Assembly: GCA_937885465.1 (NCBI GenBank)
Contig: CAKZZM010000190.1
Coordinates: 10,713-74,712 of the forward strand
From: an uncultured Bacteroidales bacterium
GTDB taxonomy: Bacteria; Bacteroidota; Bacteroidia; Bacteroidales; Paludibacteraceae
Length of the DNA: 64,000 nucleotides
Reading direction: 5' to 3'
The position numbers and the translations under genes are program-made. This document shows, piece after piece, positions 19,117 to 28,767 of this stretch. The notes under the pieces are model-generated. The model was not told the DNA's origin. It saw only the letters and a program-made list of their open reading frames with translations, and searched no databases. The first letter of the stretch is position 1. Each line of letters starts with the position of its first letter.

Positions 19117-19845
19117 ATGGGACAGAAAATCAATCCAATTAGCAACCGCCTCGGTATAATCCGCGGTTGGGATTCCAACTGGTTCGGCGGTAAGAAATAT
19201 GGAGATACTATCCTTGAGGACAGCAAAATCAGAGAGTATCTGAATGCCCGTCTTGCTGAGGCAAGTATTTCTCGTATCGTAATAGAAAGAACTCTGAAAC
19301 TTGTAACTATTACTGTCTGCACTGCTCGCCCCGGTTTCATCATCGGTAAGGGCGGACAAGAGGTTGACAAACTGAAAGAGGAATTGAAGAAGATCACCAA
19401 GCAGGATGTTCAGATCAACATCTTTGAGGTGAAAAAGCCGGAACTTGATGCTGTAATTGTAGGGCAGAAGATTGCTCGTCAGTTAGAGGGTAAGATTGCT
19501 TATCGTCGCGCTGTAAAGCAGGCTATTGCTTCTACAATGCGTATGGGCGCTGAGGGCATCAAGGTGCAGGTAAGCGGTCGTTTGAATGGAGCGGAGATGG
19601 CTCGCAAGGAGATGTATAAAGAGGGGCGTACCCCGCTGCATACTCTTCGTGCTGACATTGATTATTGCCAGGCAACGGCAGTTACCAAAGTGGGAGCTAT
19701 CGGTGTTAAAGTGTGGATTTGCCGTGGTGAGGTTTACGGAAAGAAAGACCTTGCTCCCAACTTCACGCAGAAGAACGATAACTTCCGTGGCGGAGATCGT
19801 AAGGCAGCCGGTGAGAAAAGAGGCTTTCGCAGGAATAAGAAGTAA
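19117..19845 (+). CDS. rpsC: 30S ribosomal protein S3
   Basis: S3 lies at the mRNA entry tunnel and contributes to helicase activity. It has 242 residues. The N-terminus [13 protein letters not shown], the KH-domain motif [12 protein letters not shown] and the C-terminal [13 protein letters not shown] segment are present. A basic tail follows. Confidence 0.98.
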   Translation: MGQKINPISNRLGIIRGWDSNWFGGKKYGDTILEDSKIREYLNARLAEASISRIVIERTLKLVTITVCTARPGFIIGKGGQEVDKLKEELKKITKQDVQINIFEVKKPELDAVIVGQKIARQLEGKIAYRRAVKQAIASTMRMGAEGIKVQVSGRLNGAEMARKEMYKEGRTPLHTLRADIDYCQATAVTKVGAIGVKVWICRGEVYGKKDLAPNFTQKNDNFRGGDRKAAGEKRGFRRNKK

Positions 19846-19878
19846 GCCTAATGTGCAACATTTTAAGACAAAGTAATT

Positions 19879-20310
19879 ATGTTACAACCGAAGAAAACTA
19901 AATTTCGTCGTCAGCAAAAAGGGCGCATCAAAGGTAATGCGCAACGCGGCTGCGAATTAGCGTTTGGCGACTTTGGTATCAAATCACTTGGTACAGTGTG
20001 GCTCACCGGACGTCAGATAGAGGCAGCGCGTGTGGCTGTAACACGACATATGCAGCGTCAGGGACATGTGTGGATTCGCGTCTTCCCCGACAAACCGATA
20101 ACAAAGAAACCGTTGGATGTTCGTATGGGTAAAGGTAAAGGTAATCCCGAGGGATTCGTGGTACCTTTGGCTCCCGGAAGAATAATCTTCGAAATCGATG
20201 GAGTTCCGTTCGAAGTAGCCAAGGAGGCTCTCCGTTTAGCGGCACAGAAACTCCCAATCACAACAAAGTTTGTAGTTCGTCGCGACTATGATCCGACTCA
20301 AAATGTATGA
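19879..20310 (+). CDS. rplP: 50S ribosomal protein L16
   Basis: L16 organises the A-site region of the 50S subunit. The 143 residues begin [16 protein letters not shown], and the conserved [20 protein letters not shown] loop is intact. The stop overlaps the first possible ATG of rpmC. Confidence 0.98.
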   Translation: MLQPKKTKFRRQQKGRIKGNAQRGCELAFGDFGIKSLGTVWLTGRQIEAARVAVTRHMQRQGHVWIRVFPDKPITKKPLDVRMGKGKGNPEGFVVPLAPGRIIFEIDGVPFEVAKEALRLAAQKLPITTKFVVRRDYDPTQNV

Positions 20311-20315
20311 TGGTT

Positions 20316-20510
20316 ATGAAAGCAAATGAAGTAAAAGAACTGACAACTGCAGATTTGCAGGACAGATTGGTTGCTGAGATAGCACGCTTAGAACAGTTGC
20401 GCTTGCAGCACGCTATTTCTCCGCTTGACAACCCATTGCAAATACGGGAGTCTCGTCGCTTGGTAGCGCGTATTAAAACTGAATTGCGTAAAAGAGAATT
20501 AACCAAGTAA
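20316..20510 (+). CDS. rpmC: 50S ribosomal protein L29
   Basis: L29 is a small two-helix protein near the tunnel exit. Three in-frame ATGs occur at 20307, 20310 and 20316. The last gives MKANEVKEL, the normal family start, and a 64-residue protein. The earlier ones would add two or three residues and overlap the rplP stop. Confidence 0.96.
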   Translation: MKANEVKELTTADLQDRLVAEIARLEQLRLQHAISPLDNPLQIRESRRLVARIKTELRKRELTK

Positions 20511-20524
20511 AAACGGATTGTCTC

Positions 20525-20779
20525 ATGGAAAGAAATTTAAGAAAAGAAAGAGTGGGAGTTGTTACCAGCAACAAGATGGAAAAGACAATAACAGTTGCTG
20601 TTAAATGGAAAGAGAAACACCCCATGTATGGTAAGTTTGTCAATAAGACAAAGAAATATCATGTTCACGATGAGGAGAACACTTGCGGCATAGGTGATAC
20701 CGTTCGTATTATGGAAACCCGTCCTACGAGCAAGACCAAACGCTGGCGTTTAACTCAAATTATTGAAAGGGCTAAGTAA
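20525..20779 (+). CDS. rpsQ: 30S ribosomal protein S17
   Basis: S17 binds 16S rRNA in the 30S body with an OB-fold. The 84 residues include [19 protein letters not shown] and the late [14 protein letters not shown] block. The stop overlaps the rplN start by one base (TAATG). Confidence 0.98.
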   Translation: MERNLRKERVGVVTSNKMEKTITVAVKWKEKHPMYGKFVNKTKKYHVHDEENTCGIGDTVRIMETRPTSKTKRWRLTQIIERAK

Positions 20780-21144
20780 TGATACAGAATGAATCTCGTT
20801 TAGTTGTTGCCGACAATAGTGGTGCGAAGGAAGCACTCTGCATCCATGTTCTTGGCGGTACAGGCAAGCGTTATGCGAGTCTTGGCGATACAATCGTTGT
20901 AGCCGTGAAGTCGGTTATCCCGTCTTCTGATATGAAGAACGGAACGGTCAGCAAGGCAATCGTTGTTCGCGTGAAGAAAGAGGTTCGTCGTGCAGACGGC
21001 TCGTATATTCGCTTCGATGATAATGCTTGTGTACTTATCAATAACGCCGGCGAACTTCGCGGTAGCCGTATTTTCGGACCGGTAGCACGTGAACTTCGTG
21101 CAACGAATATGAAGATTATTTCTCTTGCACCTGAAGTGCTTTAA
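20779..21144 (+). CDS. rplN: 50S ribosomal protein L14
   Basis: L14 is on the 50S interface and forms an intersubunit bridge. It also binds the silencing factor RsfS. The 121 residues start [18 protein letters not shown], with [13 protein letters not shown] near the end. It is one base overlapped with rpsQ. Confidence 0.98.
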   Translation: MIQNESRLVVADNSGAKEALCIHVLGGTGKRYASLGDTIVVAVKSVIPSSDMKNGTVSKAIVVRVKKEVRRADGSYIRFDDNACVLINNAGELRGSRIFGPVARELRATNMKIISLAPEVL

Positions 21145-21172
21145 GTATTCACTCTTAAAATTAACAAAAGCA

Positions 21173-21481
21173 ATGGCTAAGTTACACATTAAAAAAGGTG
21201 ATACCGTCTATGTAAATGCAGGTGCGAGCAAGGGTCAGACAGGTAGGGTCTTGAAGGTCCTTGTAGAAGAGAAGCGTGCAATCGTAGAGGGTGTCAATAT
21301 GGTTTCGAAAAGTCAGAAACCGAATGCAAAGAACCCGCAAGGTGGTATTGTTAAACAGGAGGCTCCAATCCATATTTCAAACCTCAACCCCGTAGAAGAC
21401 GGTAAGTCGGTTCGCGTGGGTCGCGTGTTGAAAGATGGCAAATTAGTGCGTGTCTCCAAGAAAACAGGTAAGGAATTATAA
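21173..21481 (+). CDS. rplX: 50S ribosomal protein L24
   Basis: L24 is an assembly initiator with a KOW motif ([20 protein letters not shown]). The start at 21173 gives [10 protein letters not shown] and 102 residues, the family norm. The open frame upstream to 21125 overlaps the end of rplN and is not expected to be used. Confidence 0.97.
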   Translation: MAKLHIKKGDTVYVNAGASKGQTGRVLKVLVEEKRAIVEGVNMVSKSQKPNAKNPQGGIVKQEAPIHISNLNPVEDGKSVRVGRVLKDGKLVRVSKKTGKEL

Positions 21482-21483
21482 TT

Positions 21484-22026
21484 ATGAATACAGCAAGTCT
21501 TAAGCAGGATTATAAGGAGCGCATCGTTCCTGTCCTCATGAAGGAGTTTGGTTACTCTACAGTAATGCAGTGCCCCAAACTTGAGAAGATTGTCCTCAAT
21601 CAGGGATTGGGTATGGCTGTAGCAGACAAGAAGATTATAGAGGTGGCAGTTGCCGAAATGACCGCTATTACCGGTCAGAAGGCTGTTCAGACAGTGAGCA
21701 AGAAGGACATCGCCAACTTCCATGTTCGTAAGAAGATGCCGATAGGTGTTCGTGTTACTCTTCGTGGAGATCGTATGTACGAGTTCTTGGAGCGTCTTGT
21801 CCGCGTGGCTTTACCTCGTATCCGTGACTTTAAAGGTGTTGAGAATAAACTTGACGGGCGTGGCAACTACACACTCGGCATTCAGGAGCAGATTATCTTC
21901 CCTGAAATCAATATCGACAATATCACCAAACTTCTTGGTATGAACATTACATTTGTTACCACCGCGAAGACCGACAAAGAAGGTTTTGCTCTTCTTCGCG
22001 AATTTGGTTTACCTTTTAAAAAGTAA
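21484..22026 (+). CDS. rplE: 50S ribosomal protein L5
   Basis: L5 binds 5S rRNA and contacts P-site tRNA. The 180 residues include the conserved KIVLNQGLG, the [12 protein letters not shown] block and the [12 protein letters not shown] segment. It is 2 nt after rplX. Confidence 0.98.
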   Translation: MNTASLKQDYKERIVPVLMKEFGYSTVMQCPKLEKIVLNQGLGMAVADKKIIEVAVAEMTAITGQKAVQTVSKKDIANFHVRKKMPIGVRVTLRGDRMYEFLERLVRVALPRIRDFKGVENKLDGRGNYTLGIQEQIIFPEINIDNITKLLGMNITFVTTAKTDKEGFALLREFGLPFKK

Positions 22027-22031
22027 AATAT

Positions 22032-22301
22032 ATGGCAAAGGAATCGATGAAAGCCCGCGAGGTTAAGCGTGCTCGTCTTGTGGCCAAATATGCTGCCAAG
22101 CGTGCTCAACTTCTCAAGGACGGAGATTATGAAGGTCTCCAGAGTCTCCCGAAAAATGCCTCTCCCGTTCGTCTGCACAATCGCTGCAAGATTACGGGTC
22201 GTCCGAAAGGATATATGCGCCAGTTTGGTCTGAGCCGTATCCAATTCAGAGAGATGGCAAGTCAGGGACTCATCCCCGGCGTAAGGAAAGCCAGTTGGTA
22301 A
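22032..22301 (+). CDS. rpsN: 30S ribosomal protein S14 (zinc-free form)
   Basis: S14 assembles late into the 30S head. At 89 residues and with one Cys, it is the long form without the four-Cys zinc site. The conserved [20 protein letters not shown] segment is present. A 249-nt structured spacer separates it from rpsH, unusually long within this operon. Confidence 0.97.
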   Translation: MAKESMKAREVKRARLVAKYAAKRAQLLKDGDYEGLQSLPKNASPVRLHNRCKITGRPKGYMRQFGLSRIQFREMASQGLIPGVRKASW

Positions 22302-22312
22302 TGATGAGAGAA

Positions 22313-22459
22313 GCGTGTTTTGGTAGTTTTACTGCCAAAACACGCCAATTTGTCGTTTTTTGCAAAATTTTACCCTTTTTGGTATGATAATTGACCCTAA
22401 TTATCAGACAAACAAGGTATGGTATGCAAAAACGGCATAGGGTATGCTGTTTTGGCATA
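22313..22459 (+). promoter_or_regulatory. Three consecutive hairpins between rpsN and rpsH
   Basis: The first has arms GCGTGTTTTGG (22313-22323) and CCAAAACACGC (22335-22345), extended by four more pairs to a 3-nt loop. The second is GATAATT/AATTATC at 22386-22405. The third has arms 22423-22438 and 22444-22459, 16 positions with one mismatch and one G-U pair. T-rich DNA follows the first hairpin. Candidate attenuator, processing site or protein-binding site. Confidence 0.65.
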
Positions 22460-22550
22460 TTCTTGGTGTGAAAATGTCAGCAACATAGAGGTTGCGGCAA
22501 AAAATAATAATAAATATTGTCCCGATAGGCGGGATCAATTTAACAACATT

Positions 22551-22946
22551 ATGACAGATCCAATCGCAGATTATCTCACTCGTTTGAGAAATGCAATCAA
22601 AGCAGGTCACCGCGTGGTGGAAATTCCTGCTTCCAATCTGAAGAAAGAGATCACTCGAATCTTGTTTGAGAAAGGTTATATTCTCTCATACAAGTTCGTG
22701 GAGGATGGCCCTCAAGGTACTATCAAAGTGGCCTTGAAGTATGATCCGGTTAACCATGTTAACGCCATCAAGTCTTTAACTCGCGTATCAACTCCCGGCT
22801 TGCGTCGTTATGTAGGCTATAGGGATATGCCCCGTGTGCTCAACGGTCTCGGTATCGCAATCATCTCCACCTCTAAGGGTGTGATGACCGATAAGGAAGC
22901 GTTAGGTCAGAAACTCGGCGGTGAAGTTCTTTGCTATGTTTATTAA
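22551..22946 (+). CDS. rpsH: 30S ribosomal protein S8
   Basis: S8 binds 16S rRNA in the central domain and in E. coli represses the spc operon. The start at 22551 gives MTDPIADYLTRLRNA, the universal family start, and 131 residues. The frame is open upstream to 22419 through the hairpin region and is not used. The C-terminal ISTSKGVMTDKEA block is intact. Confidence 0.97.
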   Translation: MTDPIADYLTRLRNAIKAGHRVVEIPASNLKKEITRILFEKGYILSYKFVEDGPQGTIKVALKYDPVNHVNAIKSLTRVSTPGLRRYVGYRDMPRVLNGLGIAIISTSKGVMTDKEALGQKLGGEVLCYVY

Positions 22947-22950
22947 AAAG

Positions 22951-22957
22951 AGGAGGT
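22951..22957 (+). promoter_or_regulatory. Strong Shine-Dalgarno sequence before rplF
   Basis: AGGAGGT lies 6 nt before the rplF ATG at 22964, extended on the left by AAAG. Such a perfect site is rare in this window and in the phylum. Confidence 0.8.
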
Positions 22958-22963
22958 AACATT

Positions 22964-23518
22964 ATGTCAAGAATCGGAAAATTACCAATTGCTATTCCGG
23001 CAGGTGTAACAGTTACTGTAGATGCAGAGAATGTTGTTACGGTAAAAGGTCCCAAGGGGACGTTGTCTCAGGCAGTCAATCCTGCAATAAGCGTTAAGGT
23101 TGATGGTGCTGAGTGTCATGTTACTCGTCCTAATGACGAAAAGGAGAACCGCGCAATGCACGGCTTGTACCGCGCTCTTATTCATAATATGGTTGTGGGT
23201 GTATCAGAGGGTTACAAGAAGGTGCTTGAGTTGGTAGGTGTAGGTTATCGTGTAGAGAACCAGGGCAATCTGCTTCAGTTTGCGTTAGGCTATACTCATC
23301 CTATCTATCTTATGCTTCCCCCCGAGGTGAAGGTTGAAACGAAGTCAGAGCGTAATCAGAACCCGCTCGTTATCCTTGAATCTGCTGACAAGCAGTTGAT
23401 AGGTCAGATATGTGCGAAGATTCGTTCGTTCCGTAAGCCGGAGCCTTATAAAGGTAAGGGTATTAAGTTCCAAGGTGAAGTTATTCGTCGTAAAGCCGGT
23501 AAGTCAGCCGGTAAGTAA
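22964..23518 (+). CDS. rplF: 50S ribosomal protein L6
   Basis: L6 lies near the factor-binding site and sarcin-ricin loop. The start at 22964 ([15 protein letters not shown]) gives 184 residues, of normal length. The conserved C-terminal [11 protein letters not shown] block is present. Unlike its neighbours it has a consensus Shine-Dalgarno sequence. Confidence 0.98.
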   Translation: MSRIGKLPIAIPAGVTVTVDAENVVTVKGPKGTLSQAVNPAISVKVDGAECHVTRPNDEKENRAMHGLYRALIHNMVVGVSEGYKKVLELVGVGYRVENQGNLLQFALGYTHPIYLMLPPEVKVETKSERNQNPLVILESADKQLIGQICAKIRSFRKPEPYKGKGIKFQGEVIRRKAGKSAGK

Positions 23519-23535
23519 TTAAAAAGGCAAAAGTT

Positions 23536-23880
23536 ATGAATCACAAAATAGAAAGAAGACTTAAGATTAAGGCTCATATTCGTACCCGTGTACACGGTAC
23601 GGCAGAGCGTCCTCGTCTGAGTGTGTTCCGTTCTAACAGTCAGATATATGCTCAGGTGATTAATGACGAGGAGGGTAAGACTCTTGCCTCCGCTTCATCT
23701 TTGGCTATCAAGGACAAGATGACGAAGACAGAGAAGGCTGCCGTGGTAGGTAAGGCTATTGCAGAGGCAGCAAAGAAAGCAGGTGTAGAGGCTGTTGTGT
23801 TTGACCGCAACGGTTATCTCTATCACGGTCGTGTTAAACAATTGGCGGATGCTGCTCGTGAGGCAGGTCTGAACTTCTAA
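23536..23880 (+). CDS. rplR: 50S ribosomal protein L18
   Basis: L18 binds 5S rRNA with L5. The 114 residues include the [20 protein letters not shown] block and the [21 protein letters not shown]-terminus. Confidence 0.98.
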   Translation: MNHKIERRLKIKAHIRTRVHGTAERPRLSVFRSNSQIYAQVINDEEGKTLASASSLAIKDKMTKTEKAAVVGKAIAEAAKKAGVEAVVFDRNGYLYHGRVKQLADAAREAGLNF

Positions 23881-23896
23881 TAGAAAGGTAACAGAA

Positions 23897-24403
23897 ATGA
23901 ATCGAGTAAAAACCACAAATGACCTTGAACTTCAAGAGCGTTTGGTCGCAGTAAACAGGGTAACAAAGGTTACCAAGGGTGGTCGTACATTCACCTTTGC
24001 CGCCATTGTAGTTGTAGGAAATGGTAACGGCATAGTAGGTTGGGGTTTAGGTAAGGCTGGTGAGGTTACCGCCGCCATCTCCAAAGGCACAGAGGCTGCT
24101 AAAAAGAATCTTATTCAGGTGCCGATATTGAATGGTACCATACCTCATGAGCAGATTGCCAAGTTCGGCGGTGCCCGCGTATTCTTGCAGCCCGCATCTC
24201 ACGGTACCGGTGTGAAAGCCGGTGGTGCTATGCGTGCCGTGCTTGAATCGGTAGGTGTAAAGGATGTGCTTGCAAAATCAAAGGGCTCATCTAACCCTCA
24301 TAACCTCGTTAAGGCTACTATCGCTGCATTAGGCGAGATGCGTGATGCACGCACCGTAGCACAAAATAGAGGTGTGGATCTTGCAACGGTATTTAATGGT
24401 TAA
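23897..24403 (+). CDS. rpsE: 30S ribosomal protein S5
   Basis: S5 helps decoding accuracy and lines the mRNA entry. The 168 residues include the double-stranded-RNA-binding N-domain ([19 protein letters not shown]) and the conserved [20 protein letters not shown] block. Confidence 0.98.
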   Translation: MNRVKTTNDLELQERLVAVNRVTKVTKGGRTFTFAAIVVVGNGNGIVGWGLGKAGEVTAAISKGTEAAKKNLIQVPILNGTIPHEQIAKFGGARVFLQPASHGTGVKAGGAMRAVLESVGVKDVLAKSKGSSNPHNLVKATIAALGEMRDARTVAQNRGVDLATVFNG

Positions 24404-24438
24404 TGGTAATGTGTAACGAATAAAAAGAGTTAAAAATT

Positions 24439-24615
24439 ATGGCAACAATAAAAATTCAGAAAGTTCGTAGCACTATCAAGTCTTCTCAGAACCAAAAGCG
24501 CGTTATGGAAGCTTTAGGTCTGCGTAAGATGAACCATGTTGTAGAGCATGAGGCTACTCCTGCCATACTCGGTATGGTGGAAAAGGTTAAGCACCTTGTA
24601 AAAGTTATTGATTAA
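24439..24615 (+). CDS. rpmD: 50S ribosomal protein L30
   Basis: This 58-residue protein is encoded between rpsE and rplO. It starts MATIKIQKVRSTIKS and contains the family core LGLRKMNHVVEHEATPAILG. Length and position match the standard spc operon order. Confidence 0.97.
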   Translation: MATIKIQKVRSTIKSSQNQKRVMEALGLRKMNHVVEHEATPAILGMVEKVKHLVKVID

Positions 24616-24677
24616 ATCAACTTGTCTGTCGTGCGATAGGATAATCCGAGTGCGTCAGGCGTAAACAAAACAAAAAA

Positions 24678-25124
24678 ATGGAATTACATAATTTAACCCC
24701 CGCAGCAGGTTCGACCCATTTGTCAAAGCGTGTAGGTCGTGGTGCCGGCTCGGGCAAAGGCGGAACTTCTACCCGTGGTCATAAAGGAGCAAAATCTCGC
24801 TCCGGTTATTCAAAGAAGATCGGTTTCGAAGGCGGTCAGATGCCTATTCAGCGTCGTTTGCCGAAGTTCGGTTTTAAGAATATCAACCATGTAGAGTATA
24901 AGGCAATCAATTTGTCAACCCTTCAGGCTCTTGCTGAGGCTAAGAATCTTGAGAAGATAGGTCTGCAAGAACTTATCGATGCCGGTTTCGTAAGCAAGAA
25001 TATGCTTGTTAAGATACTGGGAAATGGCGAGTTGAAAGCTAAATTGGTAGTAGAGGCTCACGCCTTCTCTAAGTCAGCCGAGGCTGCTATTGCTGCCGCC
25101 GGTGGTGAGAGCAAGAAACTATAA
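24678..25124 (+). CDS. rplO: 50S ribosomal protein L15
   Basis: L15 is a late-assembling 50S protein. The 148 residues have the basic glycine-rich N-terminus (KRVGRGAGSGKGGTSTRGHK) and FEGGQMPIQRRLPKFGF. It precedes secY as usual. Confidence 0.98.
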   Translation: MELHNLTPAAGSTHLSKRVGRGAGSGKGGTSTRGHKGAKSRSGYSKKIGFEGGQMPIQRRLPKFGFKNINHVEYKAINLSTLQALAEAKNLEKIGLQELIDAGFVSKNMLVKILGNGELKAKLVVEAHAFSKSAEAAIAAAGGESKKL

Positions 25125-25187
25125 TTATTAGTAAGTGTCGTTTCATTCCCTATTTTGGGAATGAAATGACAGAATTTTATTACAGTT

Positions 25188-26525
25188 ATGAAGTTTATTG
25201 AAACATGTAAAAATATTTGGAAGATAGAAGATTTGCGTACTCGTCTTGGGATAACGCTCTTGTTCGTGCTTATCTACAGGTTTGGTTCGTTTATCGTTCT
25301 TCCGGGTATTGACCCGACGGCGTTGTCTGCTCTTCATGCTCAGACGGCGGGCGGTTTGATGGCTCTTTTGGACATGTTCTCCGGTGGTGCGTTCTCTAAT
25401 GCGTCAATATTCGCGTTAGGAATCATGCCGTATATCTCAGCATCGATTATCATTCAGTTGCTGACGATAGCAGTGCCTTATTTTCAGAAGATGCAGCAAG
25501 ACGGCGAGTCGGGACGTCAGCGAATGAACCAGATAACAAGGTGGTTGACAGTGGCTATTCTGATTATCCAAGGTCCGAGTTACTTGGTTAACCTTTCCGT
25601 CCAGATGGCAGCCGTCGGTGCTCCGATACAGGTAGGATGGAACTGGTTTACAATCTCTTCTACTATCATCTTGTGCGCCGGTTCAATGTTCGTGATGTGG
25701 CTCGGTGAGCGTATTACCGATCGCGGTGTTGGAAATGGTATTTCTTTCATCATCTTGATTGGTATCATTGCTCGTTTTCCGGGGGCTATCATTCAAGAGT
25801 TCTCTTCTCGTTTGAACGAGGGTGGAGGTTTGATGGTATTCCTTGCTGAAATTATAATTCTGATACTTGTGATTGCAGCAGCGATAACATTGGTTCAGGG
25901 TACTCGCAAGATACCTGTACAGTATGCAAAGCGTATGGTAGGTAACCGTCAGTACGGCGGTGTGCGTCAGTACATCCCGCTGAAGGTTAACGCAGCGAAT
26001 GTGATGCCTATCATCTTCGCGCAGGCTATAATGTTTATACCTATTATGATTGCCGGTTTCACAACGGATGGTTCGGGTGCTTTCGTTCGTGCCTTCTCTG
26101 ATAACAACGGCTTCTGGTATAACCTTGTGTTCTTCCTTCTCATTATTGCCTTCACCTATTTCTATACTGCCATTATTGTCAATCCTCAGCAGATGGCTGA
26201 ATCCTTGAAACAAAACAATGGTTTCATACCCGGTGTTAAGCCGGGTAAGAAGACTGCCGAATATATTGACACCATCATGTCGCGCATTACCCTGCCGGGT
26301 AGTATCTTCCTCGGAATAATAGCTATTCTTCCGGCATTTGCTCGTATGTTTGGCGTGTCAATGTCGTTCGCTCAGTTCTTCGGCGGAACATCGTTGTTGA
26401 TTATGGTAGGTGTTATTCTGGATACGCTTCAGCAGATAGAGAGTCATTTGTTAATGCGTCACTACGACGGTTTCTTTGATGACGGTTTCCGCATCAAGGG
26501 GCGCTCGGGTGCAATGGCATATTAA
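25188..26525 (+). CDS. secY: Preprotein translocase subunit SecY
   Basis: SecY is the pore subunit of the SecYEG channel in the inner membrane. The 445 residues show about ten membrane segments. The first helix RLGITLLFVLIYRFGSFI leads into the plug region (GGLMALLDMFSGGAFSNASI), and the cytosolic loops around GIGNGISF-like and GVKPGKKTAEYI are conserved. It follows rplO by 63 nt. Confidence 0.98.
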   Translation: MKFIETCKNIWKIEDLRTRLGITLLFVLIYRFGSFIVLPGIDPTALSALHAQTAGGLMALLDMFSGGAFSNASIFALGIMPYISASIIIQLLTIAVPYFQKMQQDGESGRQRMNQITRWLTVAILIIQGPSYLVNLSVQMAAVGAPIQVGWNWFTISSTIILCAGSMFVMWLGERITDRGVGNGISFIILIGIIARFPGAIIQEFSSRLNEGGGLMVFLAEIIILILVIAAAITLVQGTRKIPVQYAKRMVGNRQYGGVRQYIPLKVNAANVMPIIFAQAIMFIPIMIAGFTTDGSGAFVRAFSDNNGFWYNLVFFLLIIAFTYFYTAIIVNPQQMAESLKQNNGFIPGVKPGKKTAEYIDTIMSRITLPGSIFLGIIAILPAFARMFGVSMSFAQFFGGTSLLIMVGVILDTLQQIESHLLMRHYDGFFDDGFRIKGRSGAMAY

Positions 26526-26557
26526 TTACAAAGTAACTAAGTGCATAGTGCCAAGAA

Positions 26558-27343
26558 ATGATTTTTCTCAAGACAGACGAAGAGGTAGAATTGCTTCGTG
26601 AAAGTAATCGCTTGTTAGCAATGACTTTGGCAGAAGTAGCCAAAGTCATTGCGCCGGGTGTAACGACGAAGCAGTTGGACTCATTAGCATACGAGTATAT
26701 CAAGGATAATGGCGGTGAGCCGTCATGTTTAGGCTATGAGGGTTATCCTGCTACGCTGTGTATCTCCGTTAACGAACAGGTGGTACATGGTATTCCGTCT
26801 GATAAGGTCGTTCTGAAAGAAGGAGACATAGTGTCGGTCGATTCATGCGTTAAACTGAATGGTTTCCACTCTGATTCGGCTTACACCTTCCCCGTTGGAG
26901 AGGTATCGCCGGAGGTGATGACTTTGTTGAAGACTACGAAGGAGTGTCTGTATCTCGGTATAGAGCAGGCGGTAGCCGGTAAGCGCGTTGGTGACATCAG
27001 TTACGCCATTGAGCATCATGCTGCTCAGGTCGGTTTTTCCGTAACACACGATTTCGTAGGTCATGGAATAGGTCGCGAGATGCATGAGGACCCTGAGATA
27101 CCCAACTTCGGCAGGCGCGGTAATGGCGTTGTATTGAAAGATGGCATGGTGATTGCCATTGAGCCGATGGTGCTGATGGGGAGGCGCAATACCATTATTG
27201 AGAACGATGGTTGGACTGCTCGTACGGCTGATCGCAAACCTGCGGCGCATTATGAGTTATCGGTATGCGTAAGGCGCGGGAAAGCAGATATCCTCTCAAC
27301 CTTCGATTATATAAAGGAAGTGTTAGGAGAAAAATTTATTTAA
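26558..27343 (+). CDS. map: Methionine aminopeptidase, type I
   Basis: Map removes the initiator methionine from nascent proteins. The 261 residues hold the metal ligands in DSCVKLNGFHSDSAYTF (two Asp), GHGIGREMHEDP (His), AIEPM (Glu) and ENDGWTART (Glu). The secY-map-infA order is standard. Its TAA is the first part of a tandem-repeat tract that fills the spacer to infA. Confidence 0.97.
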   Translation: MIFLKTDEEVELLRESNRLLAMTLAEVAKVIAPGVTTKQLDSLAYEYIKDNGGEPSCLGYEGYPATLCISVNEQVVHGIPSDKVVLKEGDIVSVDSCVKLNGFHSDSAYTFPVGEVSPEVMTLLKTTKECLYLGIEQAVAGKRVGDISYAIEHHAAQVGFSVTHDFVGHGIGREMHEDPEIPNFGRRGNGVVLKDGMVIAIEPMVLMGRRNTIIENDGWTARTADRKPAAHYELSVCVRRGKADILSTFDYIKEVLGEKFI

Positions 27344-27425
27344 GTACCAAGTGACCAAGTACCAAGTGACCAAGTACCAAGTAACCAAGTACCAAGTAAC
27401 CAAGTACCAAGTGACTAAGTAATAA
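27342..27425 (+). repeat. 15-nt tandem repeat between map and infA
   Basis: Units of the form AAGTACCAAGTGACC recur about five times, with GTGACC and GTAACC variants. The tract fills almost the whole spacer and begins within the map stop codon. It has no palindrome. Confidence 0.85.
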
Positions 27426-27427
27426 TT

Positions 27428-27646
27428 ATGGCAAAGCAGGATGCAATAGAAGTAGATGGCACGATAACCGAGGCGTTATCAAATGCTATGTTCCGAGTAA
27501 CATTAGAGAGCGGACATGTTATCATCGCACATATCTCAGGTAAGATGCGTATGCATTATATCAAGATTTTGCCTGGAGACAGGGTGCGTGTGGAGATGAG
27601 TCCGTATGATTTAACCAAAGGAAGAATTTCATTCCGTTACAAATAA
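27428..27646 (+). CDS. infA: Translation initiation factor IF-1
   Basis: IF-1 is an S1/OB-fold protein that binds the 30S A site during initiation. The 72 residues start [13 protein letters not shown] and contain the conserved [19 protein letters not shown] block. Length is normal. Confidence 0.98.
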   Translation: MAKQDAIEVDGTITEALSNAMFRVTLESGHVIIAHISGKMRMHYIKILPGDRVRVEMSPYDLTKGRISFRYK

Positions 27647-27658
27647 AACTTTACTCTC

Positions 27659-27775
27659 ATGAAAGTAAAAGCATCAATCAAGCGTCGTGACGACGATTGC
27701 AAGATCGTTCGCCGCAAAGGGCGTCTTTATGTTATTAACAAGAAAAACCCAAAGATGAAGATGCGTCAAGGATAA
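27659..27775 (+). CDS. rpmJ: 50S ribosomal protein L36
   Basis: L36 is a 38-residue protein starting [10 protein letters not shown]. Of the usual Cys-Cys-Cys-His zinc ligands only Cys14 remains, so it is the zinc-independent type. It is 12 nt after infA. Confidence 0.96.
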   Translation: MKVKASIKRRDDDCKIVRRKGRLYVINKKNPKMKMRQG

Positions 27776-27823
27776 GCGCTTTTCATACGGGAAAATTAAC
27801 AAAATTATCCAAAAGTAAATAAT

Positions 27824-28204
27824 ATGGCTATAAGAATTGTCGGTGTAGATTTACCCCAGAATAAGATAGGGGAGGTCGGTTTGACTTACATCTACGGAAT
27901 AGGTCGCAGTAGTGCAAAGAAGATCCTTGCCGAGGCAGGCGTTGACCCAAGCATCAAAGTGCAGGATTGGACAGACGACCAAGCAGCAAAAATCCGTGAA
28001 ATCATCGGAGCAAGTTACAAAGTTGAAGGTGATCTTCGTTCGGAGGTACAACTCAACATCAAGCGTTTGATGGATATTGGTTGTTACCGTGGTGTTCGTC
28101 ACCGTCTCGGTCTTCCTGTTCGTGGTCAGTCCACGAAGAATAATGCCCGTACTCGTAAGGGTAAAAAGAAAACTGTTGCTAATAAGAAGAAGGCAACGAA
28201 GTAA
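27824..28204 (+). CDS. rpsM: 30S ribosomal protein S13
   Basis: S13 is in the 30S head and forms bridges to the 50S subunit. The 126 residues include [11 protein letters not shown], the helix-two-turn-helix region and the basic C-terminal [17 protein letters not shown] tail that contacts P-site tRNA. Confidence 0.98.
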   Translation: MAIRIVGVDLPQNKIGEVGLTYIYGIGRSSAKKILAEAGVDPSIKVQDWTDDQAAKIREIIGASYKVEGDLRSEVQLNIKRLMDIGCYRGVRHRLGLPVRGQSTKNNARTRKGKKKTVANKKKATK

Positions 28205-28336
28205 TCAACCAAGAGTGCAGAGTCGCTTGTCAGGCAGCGGGCAATTAATCATTAACGGAATGAGCCCCTATTGCCCAAATATATTGTACAAAACGACAAG
28301 TGCCGCATGCATCTCAAAAAAATTCATTAAACAGTT

Positions 28337-28726
28337 ATGGCAAAGAAAACAGTTGCAACGAAAAAACGCGTTGTGAAGGTAGACGGTGTTGGTCAACTTC
28401 ATGTTCAGTCTTCTTTCAACAATGTTATTGTCACGGTTGCTAACTCAGATGGTCAGGTTATCTCATGGTCGTCTGCCGGTAAGATGAGTTTCCGTGGCTC
28501 AAAGAAGAACACTCCTTACGCAGCCCAGATGGCAGCGCAAGACTGCTGCAAGACGGCGTATGACCTTGGTCTGCGCAAAGTGAAGGCATTTGTAAAGGGT
28601 CCGGGTAACGGTCGTGAGTCTGCTATTCGTGCTTGCGTGGCAGCAGGTATCGATGTGGTAGAGATAGTAGATGTTACTCCAATGCCTCATAATGGTTGTC
28701 GCCCACCAAAGCGTCGCCGCGTATAA
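28337..28726 (+). CDS. rpsK: 30S ribosomal protein S11
   Basis: S11 lines the E-site mRNA path on the 30S platform. The 129 residues include the [10 protein letters not shown] block and the C-terminal [19 protein letters not shown] 132-nt spacer before it holds only a weak inverted repeat (GGGCAAT / ATTGCCC). Confidence 0.98.
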   Translation: MAKKTVATKKRVVKVDGVGQLHVQSSFNNVIVTVANSDGQVISWSSAGKMSFRGSKKNTPYAAQMAAQDCCKTAYDLGLRKVKAFVKGPGNGRESAIRACVAAGIDVVEIVDVTPMPHNGCRPPKRRRV

Positions 28727-28767
28727 TAATAAATGATAATTTGTAATTTTATAAATCGTTAATAATT

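Noticed and set aside
22419..22550. N-terminal extension of S8 through the hairpin region
   Set aside because: S8 starts universally at MTDPIADYL, which is at 22551. The extension is non-coding hairpin DNA.
27342..27425. Tandem tract before infA as a CRISPR or an iteron origin
   Set aside because: Units are directly adjacent without unique spacers, and no replication gene is adjacent.
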